DNA from: Anadara kagoshimensis
Lineage: Eukaryota > Mollusca > Bivalvia > Arcoida > Arcidae
DNA: 64,000 bases
Assembly (NCBI GenBank): GCA_021292105.1
Contig: CM037862.1
Coordinates: forward strand, 5,006,895-5,070,894
Direction of reading: 5' to 3'
Shown here piece after piece: positions 45,299-60,200 of this stretch; within the stretch, counting starts at the first letter, position 1, and each line of letters begins with the position of its first letter. The notes beneath the pieces are model-generated. The model did not search any database. It saw only the letters and a list, made by a program, of their open reading frames with translations, and was not told where the DNA came from. Made by a program: the position numbers and the translations under genes.

Positions 45299-48200
45299 TT
45301 TTTTATTTTTTTTTATTTTTATTTTAACATATGTTTTTATGGTACTGTTTTTATCATAAATCTTGTATCCTATGATTTGGGATTCAGTTACCTAAGTCAT
45401 TTATGCGTCTGTTAGCCACAACATTGAGTAAACAATCAATATTCTGTTAGTTACTCTGTTTTCACATCATCCCTTTGTTGTGTTTAATTGTAAGTTACAA
45501 ATCATTTTGTAAGCCAACCTAATAACAAGTAACATGAAGGAGTGAGTGAGTGAGTAATAGTGTTTAACGTCCCAGTCAAGAATATTTCACTTATATCGAG
45601 ACATCACCAGCTATAGGCGAAAGTGCAGTAATTTTTGCCTGTGCGTTGCGCTGATGGCATTATACAGCAGGGTTCTTTAGCATGCCAAGCCCACCGTGAC
45701 ACGGGACCTCCCTTATTTTAAGTTCCCATCCGAAAGAACCGTGACTTTCATTTCGTAATGCCGAGTGCTTGACGAAAGAACAGTCACTACCCACTTTCAA
45801 GTCTTGGGTCAGACCCGGCCAGGGTTCGAACCCACGACCTTCCACTTACGGAGCGAGCATCTACCAACTGAGCTACCGCAGTGGTTTTTAACATGAAGGA
45901 GGAAACACCTGAAAAAAAATCCACTTCCTCAATGAGTGCCCTGGCTAAGGATTGAACCTGGCCCTCCTAGTGGGTGGGTGGGTGCATGCATACATGCTTT
46001 CTATGCATTTCCAGAGACTCCTTTTTAACAATTTTATATCTAAAAAATTATTGTTATTAACTGGTATTTTGGAGTATTATATATACAAATAAATTTCATT
46101 CAGGATCTGTATGTCACTGGGCACTGTATTTAAGTACATATAGGCCATTGAAAACACATTTGTAATATTATCATGACATGTATAGGGTACAGAAATCAGA
46201 GATAACAGCTAGAATAATACAAGTATTCTGTAGAGACAAACATGACAAATGCTGAGTTGTTAAGCCAAAGTTGGCTAAGTGGTATGTCATTAAGCAAGAC
46301 ATAAAATTTCACATTGGTCAAGTTCACCTAGCTGCTAAATATTAGTACTCAGCCAAATTATGCTTGGGATCCCATGCAAGGGGAGTATTGTACTCTCAGT
46401 TACTTGATAGTATTATGTATAATCAACAAACCTGAGGAGCTTATAGGGCTCACAGTGCAGACTCATTTACTTCTGTAATGGTAAAGTTGTTTTTTGGTAT
46501 ACTTAGTTGTTTACACATTGATGTATTCATCAAAACACACAGAATCAATAGATAAGAAAGATTTTATTGAAAGCTTAATTATAAGTCTAGCTTAAACATG
46601 AAAAAGAGAAAATTACAGTTTGAAAGAGAAAATTACAGTTTGAATGAGAAAATTACAGTTTGAACAAGAAAATTTTAATTAGCTTCCATTACATGGACTG
46701 ATTTAATGTTCTAAACAATCCACAATCAGAGATTGTACACATGGTTACAATCACATCGAAAAGTTAAAGTTAATTACACAAAATGTCAAAAACATGACAA
46801 ATATAAAATCAACATAACTATAATTATTTTGAAACTGCAGTTCTCGAGGGTGTCTATTTATTTTTGGCTTGTTAAGTGCTTTATATAGGCTTCTGATCGC
46901 TTAGCTTTGAAATACCACTCAGGTCCTTGTTTGCAAAAAATTGTCAGATAGCTTTCTGAAGGTTGATAGTTTTGTCTGGGCATGCCAGTTTTCACTACCA
47001 TCCCCTCAGTATAAGTTTAGAATCTTGACTGGAGTATAATCACTCCATTAATACACTTTTACTCCTAACAAAGGATTTAAGCTATATGTACTGGTATTCC
47101 GATCATATATAATTACATGCCCAATAGCACATTATTACTTGTCAAGAATATTATATTTATATATATATCATACATATATAAATGAAGGTTATTTGTTGTT
47201 TAAGATGATCTTTACATTTCTATACATTTTATAGTTGTATTGATTTTGTATTTAAAAAATTGAATGTGAAAACTTTCTCTCTATGCATGCTATAGAGAAG
47301 AAGAGTGTTAATTCAACAGGTTTTAATTTAAATTTTATTCGAAATTATCCGTGCATAAATTTACATAATAAACTGAAAATTAAAGTCAAGATTAAAGCAG
47401 TATGCAGTAATTATGTTTACCTTGGTTTCTTGGGTGGGGCTTTATAGGTTTTTATAGTCAAAATAAAACTGCATAATTTAACAATAAATCTTAGTAAATT
47501 TAATGGTAAATTGTGAAATTAATTTATTCTGAAATAAAATTTCCTGTGATTGATTATTAATGATTCTATTTGTATGATATGGGTACTTCTTGTTCTGATA
47601 TAGGTTTGTTATGAATGATTATATAAAGGGGTTTGCAAGGGTACCACATGATACTCCATAAAAATTATGTGGAACAATCGTTTCTATTTGAGATGGAATT
47701 GCTGTAGTTCACGTTTTGCCGTGAAGTTGTTACTGTGGGAAATTTCTACCTAAAAGTTTTCCAAAACGTTCTGCACAAATGTTAAGTCATATTGATCACA
47801 TGGCACATTGACAAACTCCATTAAAAATACCATTAATTCCGGGATTTATCACCACCATATGTTCAGTTAAAGTTTTACATCATACAGGGATCAATTTAGT
47901 AATAAAGAGAATTTTAAAGAAAAATGCAAAAAAAAATTTTATTTTTAACTTTCAACAACTTTTTTAAATAAACAGCAATTATATCACCTCACCTACCTCA
48001 CCTATCCTCTTCGTCCCTGGTGGGACATAAGGCCATCACAATCCATTAAAACTACTCAAAGAACTTATGGTGCATTAGAATTTCAATAATTTGAAGTGTC
48101 TGAGATTATGTTTTCAACTTTAAGTAAAGGGTGTGTTTGAGTTTTAAAATTCGAAAAGAAAAAAATTAAAATAAGTTGAGACCAAACAAAATTAGTTGGA

Positions 48201-51200
48201 GTTTTCTTTGAAAGACATGTTCAACTTATCTTAATTTTGTTATACATGTAATTTGTGTGTTGTTTATCTGAAATGTTAAAAACGCTGTCAATGGTTTATG
48301 ACATGGTATGCAATACCATATCCATTGGGAATAAGTGTTCCACACAAATGTTAGGGCCTTTCACATGGTATACTGGCAAACCCCTGCCCATTGATTGTGT
48401 AATAATGTGTATATTTTGTATTTTTGATCATCTCCTATATTTGTTTTGTGTTTTAGGTCCATACTCCAGTGGAAATATTGATTTGGTCATAAAGAAACCT
48501 AAGAATAAACTAGCAGCACATCAGTTTAAAAGAAAACCAATGGGTGATAGCCAAGATGTTGATGCAGGTATGATGATATACTCCACTTTATTAACAGATG
48601 TTTGTTTGTTTTATCAAGTCTAGTGAGCTAAAATATGAATTGGTCCTCCCATATATACTGGAGGTAAGCCTTGTGACTGACCCTGCGAATGGCCTTATTC
48701 AATGGTGTGACTTTTACCCACATGTTCCAGTTTCGCAACCTTCCGTAACTTAAATTTCGCAAATTTTGGCAATCACTTGAAATGACGGACGCACATTTTT
48801 GACAAAATTAAATGCATATGTTATAAGTTTGAGGTGATCTTCAAAATGACACCTTAAATTCCTAAATACCTTAACAATTCACAATTTTTTTAAGAAATCA
48901 AATTTGCCAGATTTAAGTAAAAGAAAATCTAAATCAAGCTGTTGATTGTGAAACTGGAGCCTGTACATTGCTTCACACCACATAAACTGAGATACATATT
49001 GGCCTCATAAGTCCATAGGCTAAGGACAGACTACCATATAACTTTAAGTCTTTTACTTTATGTTTTTTGTCAGGTTATAATTTATAAATCACCAACCGTT
49101 ATTATAAACAGATTAAGATTAGGGATTAACATTATGATTTATTTGTATATATGCACATTTAAATGACAATTCTATTATTATTCAGTTGTGATAGCCAAGC
49201 TTAGTGTGTTAAATACAAAAGAATTAAAATGTGTGAAATAACCGTGAGGAATGACTGAATTTACACATTCTTAAGATGTGTTATTGTATTGAAGTTAAAA
49301 TATAAATATAAATGTCATATATAAGTCAAAAACTGTATCTAACGGTCTTCACAGTGGCCGACAGTTGTCATCATACATTTCCAGGCGCTCTCTTGCTTAC
49401 AGATCTAATAACTGTACATGTGGCTCTCACCACTGATGTCTGGATTCCAATCAGGCATTACATTAAGTATAAGAAAGATTGTCAATTCACTTGGTTCAAG
49501 TTAGGAGACATTCCAGTTTCCTCAGCATCCTAGAACAGATATAAGTCACTCCAGTTTCCTCAGCATCCTGGAACATACATCATACACTCCAGTTTCCTCT
49601 ATCATCTTAGATCAGATCATCAGCTTTTCATGTTCCTCTATGTTGTCTTAGTACATGTAATAGTATGTAGGTTTCTCTGATAACTTGATTTTGATTGCTC
49701 ATGTACATAACAGTAAAACACGAATATAATGAATATACATGGATAGTACAAAGTCAAATATTGGGCCTGACAACTCCTATATAAGTCTATTTATTACAAT
49801 ATAATGAATTCGCTTATAATGAAGTTAAAAATAGAGTCTCCAACATGTTTTATTGTCCATGTATTTTTGTTTTTTGTAGTTTTTGTTTTTGTCCTGTAAA
49901 AGATATACACTTATAATTTCAATTTTCTTTCTTACTTTGAAACCTGCCTCCATCTCATTATTTCACAAATGACTTATGCATCATTCATGTCATTATTGAC
50001 TTTATAGAATTTGAAATTATATAAAATATGTGCATTTTTGTTCAGTTGAGTTTTTGATTCATTATGGTCTGCAACCATCAGACTATTTAAATTATAGTAT
50101 GCTCCAAAAAAAAAACTACTAAGATCTAAATTAGCTTTAATACTTTATTCATCACAAACTTGTCATTATTAATATTATATTGTTACTTTTGAAATTATAA
50201 GAACAAATTTAATGAGCATGATGTTACATATATATTTTGTTTATAAGAACAAATTTATGTTCTCTGCACATTGATAAATAATTGCTGTAACAACTTAAGG
50301 TATTTTTTATAGTCTTGAGATCAAATATAAAAATATTTCAGAAAATGTCGAACAATGATCTTAGGATGTTGACATATATATTTTGTAGTTTTGATCTTGT
50401 TTTATTCTGAGAATTTATCAAACACAAAGAAATACCTTTAATCCTTTAAAATTTACATTTAAAATTTGCATAAATTTATTCTCAGTACATTCTTATATGA
50501 GTATGTATCCTTTGAATGAAGGTAGACATACATTTACATATGTTGGCCTATTTCTGTCAACACTAGCTGCTAGGCTAACAGCTAAGAAATTAAATATGCC
50601 CAAGGAATATTTTAAAATTTTTATTTTTCATACATTTTGTAGAAATTTATTACTATAGTGTCTGCTGTAAGTTATAGTTTTATCATTTTTGTTCAAGTTA
50701 ATAATGACAAGTTATAAGTCACAGCTTGTCTGCAGGAGTTTCATTTTAATTTGATGATATGGTAAAAAGTCAAATCCTAACAACTTGATAATATTGTGGA
50801 ATTTTACTCTGCTAAATCATCTTGGTTGATATCACACTATCATCATGTAATCATAGCTTATGGTTGTTGCAGATGATGAAGCTTTTATTTGGCAGAAAAT
50901 TTTAGCATTTTTTGTCTCATTTGAACTTGTGGGTTTCATGCAAAATGTGTAACACTGATTGAAGGAAGTTTTTTGTCAGGAATCAACTGAAATAGGAATT
51001 CAGAATCATACAAGGAAGTTTGAAGCAACATATTTTTAATTAGATTTTATAGTACAACACAAGTAACTAAATAATAATTAATTAATTCTGTTTTATGGGC
51101 GTCATCACTGTACCACGTGATACCCTCTAATGTTTGTGTGGAACAATTATTTCCATTGGATCAGTTCCTGTCAAAAAGAACGATGTTCTTCTTGGAATTT

Positions 51201-54200
51201 ATCACGTAAAAAAATTCCAAAATGTCCCACACAAACATTAAGAGGAGTTGATCACTCAGTACAATGACAAACCCTATTAAAAAGCACTTTTTTCTTCTAT
51301 GTTCAAGCTCATGCAATGTTGTTATTTATATATATGATCTTTTATTTTAGATCTTGATGAGGACATGTCTGTATCATTATCGAGAAGTAAAACCATGCCA
51401 ACACTAGGTCGTCCAAAGATAAGTAGAAAGATTACCAACGTCAGTGGTAATGCAGAAAGGCTCAAATACGCTAAGGAAACAGCAGAGAAAGCAATAAAGG
51501 TGAGTAATGCAAGAAAGCTAAATACTGTTTCTATTTTTTTCAGAGCCTTGGTTTTTTTCCCCTTTTTTCGGTTTTATGTTATTAGTGTTTAGATCAAACA
51601 CTTTTTACAAAAAAAATACTAGTGCAATTTTGAAAACTTTAAAAGACTTAATATGGGGATTTTAAGTCAACAATTTACTTGAGTGTTTCAGATCGTATTT
51701 TCTGATGATATCACATAGCTATATATAGAAGAATCATTAAGTACATGTGTATATACTACTATAAGTGGTAAAAGTCAGTAATCTTATGATTCAGATACTG
51801 CATTTTCAAGTTCCAGATATTATAAGGCTACATAAGTTTCTTTGAGTAAGATTTTAATTTTAAATTTTACCTGGCCACTGAAATTTGATGTTGATAGAAG
51901 TTGTGCCATTGACAGTAGGATAGCCAAGTCCAAAATGTGTTGGTTTTAAAATTTGAGACCTTCCGCGGTAAATAAAAAGGGATTATTTTTGGCAAGTGTC
52001 TGAACCCGAAAAAAATTCGCCATTTTCAGAATCGTTTTTATACCATAAAATTAACATTTCTAGCTACGAATATGATGCAAGCGTGTGAGGAATTAACTAA
52101 ACTTTCTACATGTATCAAAAAGTCCGAGATAAAACGCCACATTTATTTAAAATTACTGATATCCCGACGATAACCGATTTCTCTTGAAAATCAACAGAAA
52201 TTTCTTCTCCATTTTTGAAACTGGTACGTTTTTTGTGTAAAGAATACTTTTCCTAGAAATTTTAATACAATGTCAGAAAATTATTACAGTATACGCCAGT
52301 AAATTATCGTACCTGGTGCATGAGGGTTAAATATGCGAAAATCGCAAAAATCCAACAGCATGATTTCAGTACGTCTTGTTGTCAATGAAAACAAATATGG
52401 CCGCGACCTTGATAAACATTGTTCTAACGTAATGACGTAAACAACGTTCCCCGTGTCAAATATATAGGTCAACTGTCTACTGTATACACAGTACACGCAA
52501 TGTACAGTACAGACCTGTCGAAAGTTTAACACTAAGCTAACCAAAAGAAGTCAAAGCTCGACTGCCGAGTGCCTAAGGTATGGAAAGGTAGCGGTCGAAA
52601 AGCTGCCGAGAGATAGATGGCAACTGCTGTCGATATAAACACCAAACGAGGACCAATATGGGCTGTCGGCACTAATTCGTTAGCTGGATGCTAAACTTTG
52701 TACAGGTCTGTACTGTATTTATCGATTTTTTTTTGCAACAGGCATCCTCATCTGGCACACATCATATGACATGTGTTTGTTGATGGAGATACTTTAGGAC
52801 CCCAACAGGAATAAATAAATAGGGCCTACATTAAAAAAATAAATGATAAATAAATAAAAAATAAATAAATAAATCAGAATTCTACAGAGAAATAAGTTAG
52901 AGCTGGGACACAGTATGTTGAGCAGGTTACAAAATGTCTAGCAGGTTAGAGATGATAATAAATAAATAAATAAATAAATAAATCAGAAATTGTTCAGAGA
53001 AATAAGTTAGAACTGGGACACAATATGTCAGTGCTCAGTTAATAAATAAATAAATAAATAATAAGAAATTAAGAGAAATAAGTTAGAGCTGGGACACAAT
53101 ATGTCAGCAGTTGTTAAAAATAAATAAATAAATAAATAAATCAGAATTCTACAGAGAAATAAGTTAGAGCTGGGACACAGTATGTTGAGCAGGTTACAAA
53201 ATGTCTAGGTTAGAGATGATAATAAATAAATAAATAAATAAATAAAAAATAAATAAATAAATAAATAAATAAATAAATCAGACATTCTACAGAGAAATAA
53301 GTTAGAGCTGGGACACAGTATGTTGAGCAGGTTAGTGATGATAAATAGGGTAAATACATAAAAAGAGATCAAATAAGTTGCATTTTGTCTTTCCTCAAGG
53401 TACTAACATGAAATGTGGCATGGGTACCATGGAAAGTAACCTCAGATATTTTTTGGAAAAATAAAACAAATATTTTTATATGAACAAAATTAACATTTAA
53501 AAAATAAAAGATATTGAATTACTAAAAAGTTAGAAAAATTTATGAACAGGCAGATAGTTAGAAATTTTGTCATTGTTGTTTGTTAAATGAATGACAAGTG
53601 GGCCATAATAGCATTTAAAAGGACTAAAATTGTCTAAATTATCAAATTTAATTTAGAAACTACACAAACAGGTGATTTTTTGGGGGACAGGTACTTTCTA
53701 GTTGTTCTGGCTGTGATAAATAGATAAATCATTTACAAATAAATCAAAAACTATGGGATCATATGGCAGTGTTCATTCTAGAAAGGGGCTGTTGATCCTT
53801 TATTTTGCCAAATGGCACCATTGTAAAGGCCATAGTGGCCACATTTGAAATTAGATTTCAAATGCAAGTTCAAAATATTTGATAGCATTGTCATATATAA
53901 AAGCTACATTATATGAAACTTTTAAATACTTCATTACAAAGCTTTTACATCAGCCTAAAAGACTACAAGTCACATCAAACATTAGATGTATGCAAAATCA
54001 TTGATGTTATTCAACTTGTTATTAGAGGAATTTTATTAGAAATGAACCCATCTGAAAAAATCCTAGAATGAACACTCATGGTTATTACTATTTACACATA
54101 ATGGAACATTTTTCAAAGAAAAATGCATTATGTGTGTCTAAACCAACTTTGTAAATTGTAATAATGTTGAATGTCTCATTTCATGTAAAATTAAAACATA

Positions 54201-57200
54201 ACAATATCTTTAATACACTAGGAATTAGATATCATCAGACATTTATGAATGTTTCATTTTATATAGAATTAAAAAATCAACACATATCAATATCCTTAAC
54301 ATACTGGGAATTATATACCATTACACATTTATGAATTGAATGCTTCTCTTGATACTGAATACCTCTTTTTCACCACATGAAATGCTTTTCATGCACCCTT
54401 GTCTGAAGTGTAGCATACAGGTAACAGCATAGGTTAAAATCTTACTATGTCAGAAAGTTTGCCAGTTCTCTTGTTGAGGGGTGTGATTTACCTCAGGGAT
54501 GAAGCCTGAATATTTTGAGTTTGGGGCCAGCTCACTTCATAAAAGAATTTGTAACAGTATAAATGGCTTAAATGTGTAAACATTAAGTGGCCCATACTCG
54601 ATTTAGAAGCCATTGGCTACTGGGCCCCTGCAAATCTTCATCCCTGTACCTATTTCCCCTTAATCTCATTTACCTGATTATAATTGAAATAATCTTGAAT
54701 GGGTGTGTATACCAACCAATCAATTCTAAATTTAACTGATAAATCAATAAATCTGGAATAGGCCTAGTGTGTTACAATTATTTTGAATTCTTCAAACTAA
54801 TAATGCCCATTTGGATACACTGTGTCATGAATTTCACTGCATTTGCATCAACTTATTTCTTAATGCTATTATCAAACCAGTTCCCATGAATTTTCCTGAA
54901 AGAAGGTGATATTTATTTATAGAATTTTACAATTTTACAGAAATTACTGAAATTCCTAAATATTTTACAGATCTGTATTTAATCATTATAATATGGAGTT
55001 AAATTTTTAACCAAGTCAAATGAAATCCACATGATTGGTATTCACTTTTCCTATTTCCTACTTCCACATAGTCTATTTTAAATGTTATTTGTGCTATGTC
55101 AAGTTGACTTAAAACTTTTAATGAAGCAAAATAATCAACTTTTCATGTCTAAATTGTACTAAAATAATAATGCCGGGGTTATTGGCATCAGAACAGAAAC
55201 AAAAATTAAATAATAAAGACCAATGTTGTGTTGACTCTGGCTAAACTAACATGGGAGATGTTTCCTCATTTTGGGAAATATTTCATAAAGAAAAATCCAG
55301 TCTAACCCTCTTTAATGATATTAGCTTATTTATCCAATGATATGTACTGATATGACAGACAGGTCCTGTTTATATTTTGCCAGCAAAGCAAAATCAGTTG
55401 GTAATTTTCAGTAATTCTGAGTCCCTAACTAGCCCTACATGAGCAGGTTGCACTGTACACTGTATTGGTACAGATCCCGAGTCCATATGGGTAAAATTAG
55501 AACACATGCGTATCTAATGTGTTCGACAGCCATGCAGATCGATCATACATGAAAATAAAGCTTGACTATTTTGTCCAAAATACACGATGACATTTTCTGC
55601 ATGCTAAAATTGTGATCGAAGCGGGACGAATGCTAATCAAATATGTCCGACTGGAAGTAGTTCCAAAAAATCGGCAGATTAGACGAGAAATGGAGTGAAA
55701 ATACAATATTTTTAAGGAAAAACTTACTTTATTTCAACAAAAATATCTCCACAGCGTCTCTCGATTATCAAATTTATACATTACATACAATAAGGAAGCT
55801 GTCTTAGCATTTTTTCTGTGTCAAATTAGCCGGAAAGGGGGCGGCCCATGATCGAGAATCCGGCAATGTCATCGATTTTTTCGACATTTGAAACTGGTAC
55901 GTTTTTTGTGTAAAGAAAATTATTTGACAAATTATACATCAAAATAACCGAGAAAAAAGTTCTTTCCGTTCATGTAAAAACATCTTTGGTGCATGAGGAA
56001 CTGCGTACACAGAATGATATTTTTTAAAGTTTCAATTTTCAATTTTTCGCCGGTGCCTAACATTCAATTACGATTTAAATTGTTAAATTCTCACCGACTT
56101 TGATAAAAATCGTCTTTAATGACTTACTTTTGTCCCCAAAAGACGATAAAATACTACAAATAGTATTAAAAACTCGCAGTGAAATAAATATTATGTAATT
56201 TTACCGCCTCGAGTAAATTCAAATTTTTGACAATTTTTTCACTTTGTCTGCGCGTGAAATTTTGTTTGATGAATCAATGCGCTGGCCGGGTTGGCTATCC
56301 TACTGTGAATGTTAAAACACCCAGAAAGTTGTATGGTATTCTCAGTTTCTATACATGGTTTAAACTAAGATATTATTTACTGGCTAACTGGGTGTTTTTG
56401 GCTTGTACAGACCACAATTAAGAGTAACTGTATTTCCTTTTTATTACAGTCAAGGAAGGTATTCACTATTCAGGGAGGCTACTCAGCCATTAGACATAGT
56501 CTTAGAAAAAGAGGATGGGTAGAAAAGTTTTATAAAATGCAAGCTCCCCCAAAGAAAACATCCAGAAAACGTAGAAAAACTGTGGAAGATAGTGATGATG
56601 ATGACGATGATGATGATGATGACGACGATGATGATGATACAGATAGTGATAGTAAGTCTCCCTCTCTCTCTCTCTCTCTCTCTCAATACTAAAAAGATTT
56701 AAACCAATTCACCATATTCAAGTGACAGTTAATGTTTTGTTTAGCAGACAACAAAATGAACAAGAAATGCTATATAAATACATGTATGTAATGTCTTGTA
56801 CTAGTGCACTAAGGGTGACCTCTAGATAATACCTCATCCATACAAACAGTGCTGTCTTGATCACTAGTTCATTATCCTGAAACCCTGGATAGGTGTGTGG
56901 CCATTTAGTATGTTTGGTAATCATGGTAATAGCAAGTGAAAAGCAGTGTCAGGGTGTGATAGTTGTTTATTAAAGTCAGTTTAAAATATTTCAAAAACTT
57001 TAATACACAGTAATACTTCCTTATAATGGCCCTCGATAATTTTGTCACCTCACATATCACCACACTATTTCCTAGTCAAAAAATCACCACACTATTTCCA
57101 AGTCCAAAAATCCATTTTTTTATGTTTTTCTTCATCAGCCCTTCCCAATTTAGCGACAAACCTCATTATAATGCCAAACTTTGACTGAACAAATGTTGGT

Positions 57201-60200
57201 GATAAATTGAGGTTTTACTGTATTAAAGTTTGACTTTAAAGGACCAAAAGAATAAAAATTGTGAAATACAACCTTTCTATAATAGGTAAGAATGGATGTA
57301 CTGTGTAGGCTACTGTAACTGAACTTATAGTTTTGAAGTATATCATGTATTAATGTATAACTTATATATAACTCTTATCATTTCAGATGATCAACCAAAG
57401 ATTCCCCCATGGGAGGAAGAAGATGGAGTTTATGGTATTATGGTCAGTATATTAACTCATATTGTCTATCTTATTGGTGAAATTTACATTACATGTGTGT
57501 TTAAGCTACATCATCACCAATTTCTAAATTCCAAATTGAATTGTTATGATAAAGTTTACATATGTATATCATACTCTTTCATATTGTGAAAGAGGGTGGG
57601 GCCATATGCAATCAGAAAGTAAATTTGAAAAATTCAAATAGGGTTTCAATATGGATTTAACAATAAATATGTTATATCATGTACTTAATTTAGTGAAAAT
57701 ATTTACGAAAGTTTCATTTACATGAATTAGGGCAAAAAATAATGAACCCAAATATTTCTAGATTTGCAGTGTATTTAATTTTATGTAATATTTGATTTAC
57801 ATTCTGTATGATGAACACTTTAAACAATTGAGGTCGATCTATCAAATGTTTTGTTTTTTTTTTTATTTCAGTCTCGTGTAGTAAGAAATGTTAATCCAAC
57901 ATTTATATGGGTACTAAAAGCTGGTATTATTGATTATCGCTTCTTGTCCAGGGAACAAATCGTCAACCATTATTGTAAAGCTGGGTCATTTACAACTAAG
58001 GTAGGTTCAGCTCTCAACATACTCAATTTAACATTATATTGATTCTAAACTTATCTACATTAGCCTTTTCAGTAAGTTTTCAAGACAAATTTCCTAAGGT
58101 AAGCAGCAAGTATGGAGTAATTATGTATACTTATTGCAAAACATATTCAGAAAATGTAGAATTATTGGAAGTAGGCAATAAATTTAATCTACATTTGTAT
58201 ATCCAAAAAAATAGCAGACAACTTTCATCGCCTTGCTTGCTTTATTGAAACCACTTCTAATTACAACAAAACCCTTCCTGTTTTCAGTCCTATGTGGTCT
58301 AGTGGTTCAAAAAGTTACAGTGCTTCTCATATCCTAGGTACAAATCCCACTGTGACAGATCCTAGTTTGAGAAAGTTTGTACATTAGGTTGCCAGAGGTT
58401 TGTGGTTTCCTCTTGTACTCTGATTTCTTGTACAATACCAGAACTGAAATCCTCAATATAAGTCAAAGAATCTTGACTGGGTCATAAAACAACATTACCA
58501 CATTCCATTCCACTTAACTTTACTCCACTCCATGAATTTTATTTTTCTATTGTCTTTTCAACAGGTTGGTTTAACAATAAATATGAGAAATGTGCCATGG
58601 TTTGACAATGCTGATCCAGACTGTTTTTATCCACGTTGTTATAGATTAAGCCATGAAGAAGAAAAGCATGCATTCATAGGTAAGGATAAAACTATAAATT
58701 TACTTCAACTGATTATCATAGCTGTATAAATTCCACATTCCATAATTCTTTGTTTCCCTGTATCAAATACACTGAGAGGAGCTTATGTTAAACTCCTAAC
58801 ATGACCTTGAACAGGATGTCATTGTTGGTATCCAGTGTTTTTGGTTTTTGTCTTTAGGTCAACTATTCTGATCTTCTGTAGCTCTTGTTTGTAACTGATT
58901 AGAATTAATCTAAGAACAAGTTTTTGTATGTTTGAGATACAAGTATGTTTTGTGATCTGTTTTGTACAAGTGTACACTTTGTGCAACTTGAAGGTGCTCG
59001 CTCGCCAAGTCTATAAGCCACAGACAAGCATTCCACTTCCCCAGTCACATTATACTATCACCGAGTGAACCAGTCAATACTCTGGCCCCGGTTTCACAAT
59101 CATTCCTTGCCTAAGATTTTCCTTAACTTAAATCTTGCAAATTTTCATATCTTTATAATTTTGTTAATTTTCAAGATATTGAGGAATTTAAGGTGTCATT
59201 TTTACAATCACTTCTAGATTAAAACATTTGCCTTTAGTTTTGACAAAAATATTCACCAGTAGTTTCAAAAAGAGATTACAAAAATTTGCTAAATTTAAGT
59301 TAAGGAAATCTTAGCTAAGGAATGATTGTGAAACCAGGGCCTGTTCTCTTAATTCTGAGCACCAGGCAAGGAAGCTTTCTTTCAAATTTTAAAGTCTTAT
59401 CTCTGACCTGAATGGGATTCAAACCCTCAACCTTCCCCTCTCCAGGCAGGTGCTCTACCACTGAGCTACCAAGGTGTGCTCACAGTTATCACTTGTTTAC
59501 TTTGTTATTTATTACAGATGATTATCGTATGACAGCATGTATGAATATCTTAAAGATAGTAGCAGAGCAAAATACAGGAGCTACCTCAATGGAGGATCTG
59601 GCTAAAGATATAACAGGGGATGATGAAAATAAAGATGAAGAGAAGAAAATAAAGAAGAAGCCATAAAAAAAGAAATGGAAAACTTTGTTTGTACAAATCC
59701 TGAATGTACCCGCTCACGGCCTGGAGAGACAAGTGAAAATGTTTGTGTTCATGCTCAAGAAAGACGGGGAATTAGAAAAACAAAACCAAAATGAAGTCAA
59801 AAAGCCCAAAACAGCTGAACCACCAGGTAATTATATTTTCAAGTCTCTATATGATATTTGTGATTTGGAACTGAAATTTTTTTAAGAAAAATAAAAGAAA
59901 AATTGATGCATTAATAGTATCATAATTAAATACAATTTACTTTTTAAAAAATTACCAGTTGATCTCAAGTTGTTAAAAATGCAATTTCAATTGAAGTTCT
60001 CACTTCTGACCTTAATTTGCAACCAAAAAACTATCTGTTTAAATACATAAAACTGTTTTTATTAAAATAGAAAAACAATGATCTATTTGTTCAATTCATT
60101 ACTTATGGTAGATGGAAAGATTTAGATACTGCTAATAAAACTAATCTCATACTTAATTACAGTTGTGACACATATAGTGTTTGTTATTTTAGTGTTGTCA

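Noticed and set aside
45820..45890. tRNA gene on the minus strand
   Set aside because: The tRNA-like head continues directly into the SINE body and the whole unit is flanked by a target duplication, so it is a retroposon and not a tRNA gene.
59400..59480. tRNA gene on the minus strand
   Set aside because: A- and B-box-like sequences are present, but the 5' and 3' ends cannot form a seven-base-pair acceptor stem, and the sequence resembles the SINE heads at other places in the window.
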